From Pullibacteroides sp964436335 (GTDB taxonomy: Bacteria; Bacteroidota; Bacteroidia; Bacteroidales; P3), in contig CAYTCD010000095.1 in the NCBI GenBank assembly GCA_964436335.1, positions 1 through 5,744 of the forward strand: a DNA stretch of 5,744 nt. The letters run 5' to 3'. This document shows, one piece after another, positions 4,375-5,744 of this stretch (within the stretch, counting starts at the first letter, position 1; each line of letters opens with the position of its first letter). The position numbers and the translations under genes were made by a program. The notes under the pieces were generated by a model. The model did not search any database. It was not told the origin of the DNA and saw nothing but the letters and a program-made list of their open reading frames with translations.

Positions 4375-5744
4375 TTAGTACCCCAATATCTTGAGCATCG
4401 ACTTGTAGCTCTGTTCCTTGGCGAAGAGTTTGGTGGTGTATCCGCCGTCGGCGTCCTTGTCGATGATGATGTGCTTGGGAGCGGGAATCAGGCAGTGCTG
4501 AATGCCGCCGTAGCCGCCCAACGACTCCTGGTAGGCGCCCGTGTGAAAGAAACCTATATACATGGGCTCGCCGTCGGTAAGCTTGGGCATGAACACGGCG
4601 TTGGAATGCGCCTCGGTATTGTAGTAGTCCTGGCTGTCGCAGGTGAGGCCGCCGAGGAACACCCGTTGATATTCGTTGTCCCATTTGTTGATGGGCAGGA
4701 GGATGTAACGCTGGTTGATACCCCACGTATCGGGCAAGGTGGTGATGAAGGAACTGTCTATCATATACCAGCTTTCGCGGTCGTTCTGCTTCTTTTCGTT
4801 CACCACAGAATAGAGCGCCGCGCCGCTTTCGCCCACGGTAAACGACCCGAATTCGGTGAATATATCGGGATCGGGCACACCTTGTTGCCCGCAGATATTC
4901 TTAATCTGCGCCACAATTTCTTCGGCCATGTATTCGAAATCGTAGTCGAAATCCAAACGGTTCTTGATGGGGAATCCCCCGCCGATATTGATGGCATGGA
5001 GCGACGGGCAAATCTTCTTCAACTCGCAATAGAGGTTCACGCTCCGCGCCAGTTCATTCCAATAATAGGAGTTGTCCTTGATGCCTGTATTGATGAAGAA
5101 ATGCAGCATCTTCAGGCTGAATTTCTTGTTTTTGGCGATTTTCTGCTTGTAGAAATCCACAATTTCGTCGCAACGGATGCCCAAGCGCGAGGTGTAGAAA
5201 TCGAAACGGGGTTCTTCTTCGGAAGCGATGCGGATGCCCAGCTGACAAGACTTGGAGATGCACTTGTCCAAGTAGTCGAACTCGTCTTTGTTGTCCAACA
5301 CGGGCGTGGTCTTGGAAAAGCCCTGGTTCACCAGTTCGGCGATATTCTCTATATATTGAGGACGCTTGAAGCCATTGCAGATAATGTAACGGTCTTTGTT
5401 CAACAGACCTTGCGCAAACAGTTCAAAAACAAGGTTGATGTCGAAGGCCGAGGAGGTTTCTATATGCACATCGTTCTTCAACACTTCCTCCAACACAAAT
5501 TCAAAATGCGAACTTTTGGTGCAGTAGCAATAGTTATAGTCGCCCTGATAATCCACCTTGGCCATCGCCACATTGAAGAGCCTCTTTGCCCATTGAATCT
5601 GCGAGGATATTTTGGGCAGATAGGTGATTTTGAGCGGCGTTCCATATTGCTTGATGATATCCATCAACGGCACATCGTTAAAATACAATTCACCGTCAAC
5701 CACCTTGAATTCATCTTTCGGAAACTCAAAGGTCTGATCAATCA
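4375..5744 (-). CDS. PLP-dependent fold-III decarboxylase, arginine decarboxylase-like (5' end outside window)
   Basis: Orn/Lys/Arg/DAP decarboxylases of the alanine-racemase fold remove the alpha-carboxyl group of a basic amino acid; this Bacteroidota group is usually annotated as arginine decarboxylase, which would feed agmatine into polyamine synthesis. Evidence: the PLP lysine in YCTKSSHF (Lys codon 5515-5517); HIETSSAFD after it; HFFINTG; the phosphate-binding GGGFP; TEFGSF in the place of the usual EPGR; GGLTCDSQD, with the Cys-Asp pair that completes the active site from the other subunit; and GAYQESLGGYGGIQHC near the end. The visible 455 residues reach almost the full length I would expect. 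The frame is open past GTG 5701-5703 (upstream residues IDQTFEFPKDEFKV also look genuine), so the true start is beyond 5744. It is much shorter than the ~630-aa SpeA type. Substrate is not proven by sequence; carboxynorspermidine or diaminopimelate are less likely alternatives. GC-rich codon use (36/60 in block 4561-4620). A degenerate copy of its last codons lies at 2834-2881. Confidence 0.85.
   Translation of the reverse strand, partial: IDQTFEFPKDEFKVVDGELYFNDVPLMDIIKQYGTPLKITYLPKISSQIQWAKRLFNVAMAKVDYQGDYNYCYCTKSSHFEFVLEEVLKNDVHIETSSAFDINLVFELFAQGLLNKDRYIICNGFKRPQYIENIAELVNQGFSKTTPVLDNKDEFDYLDKCISKSCQLGIRIASEEEPRFDFYTSRLGIRCDEIVDFYKQKIAKNKKFSLKMLHFFINTGIKDNSYYWNELARSVNLYCELKKICPSLHAINIGGGFPIKNRLDFDYDFEYMAEEIVAQIKNICGQQGVPDPDIFTEFGSFTVGESGAALYSVVNEKKQNDRESWYMIDSSFITTLPDTWGINQRYILLPINKWDNEYQRVFLGGLTCDSQDYYNTEAHSNAVFMPKLTDGEPMYIGFFHTGAYQESLGGYGGIQHCLIPAPKHIIIDKDADGGYTTKLFAKEQSYKSMLKILGY

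Overview
The window looks like a chromosomal segment of a Bacteroidales or closely related Bacteroidota member. The reasons are an S46-type dipeptidyl-peptidase start with the ADEGMWLP motif, AAA ATPase/DUF4143 genes of the kind scattered through this phylum, almost no Shine-Dalgarno sequences, A-rich leaders, and promoter boxes that fit the Bacteroidota consensus (TTTG about 20 bp upstream of TAnnTTTG). Every supported gene is on the minus strand, so transcription runs from the high-coordinate end to the low one.

In transcription order: (1) a PLP-dependent fold-III decarboxylase of the arginine/diaminopimelate decarboxylase superfamily (5744-4375, 5' end just outside the window), closed by a hairpin terminator. 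(2) An AAA_14/DUF4143-type ATPase (4290-3037), whose predicted promoter is interleaved with that terminator. (3) A 283-bp spacer (3036-2754) holding a degenerate second copy of the decarboxylase 3' end. (4) A second, only distantly related AAA_14/DUF4143 ATPase (2753-1584), with a 13-bp perfect dyad over its promoter/start region. (5) A 291-bp spacer with several hairpins, a likely terminator, and a consensus promoter for the next gene. (6) A mannose-1-phosphate guanylyltransferase (1292-204), making GDP-mannose for surface glycans. (7) Twenty-one bases further on, the first 60 codons of a secreted S46 dipeptidyl-peptidase (182 to beyond 1), probably in the same transcript.

The two outer blocks (decarboxylase; guanylyltransferase plus peptidase) read as conserved housekeeping genes with GC-rich third positions. 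The middle block (about 1.58-4.29 kb) holds two accessory ATPases of visibly lower GC. The main observation is that ATPase 4290-3037 lies between two direct copies of the decarboxylase's last ~16 codons plus 12 bp of 3' flank (4363-4422 intact, 2822-2881 degenerate). I count 46/60 identical bases without gaps. This suggests the ATPase arrived as a ~1.54-kb segment that replaced or duplicated the decarboxylase gene end. No CRISPR array, tRNA, rRNA or transposase is visible.
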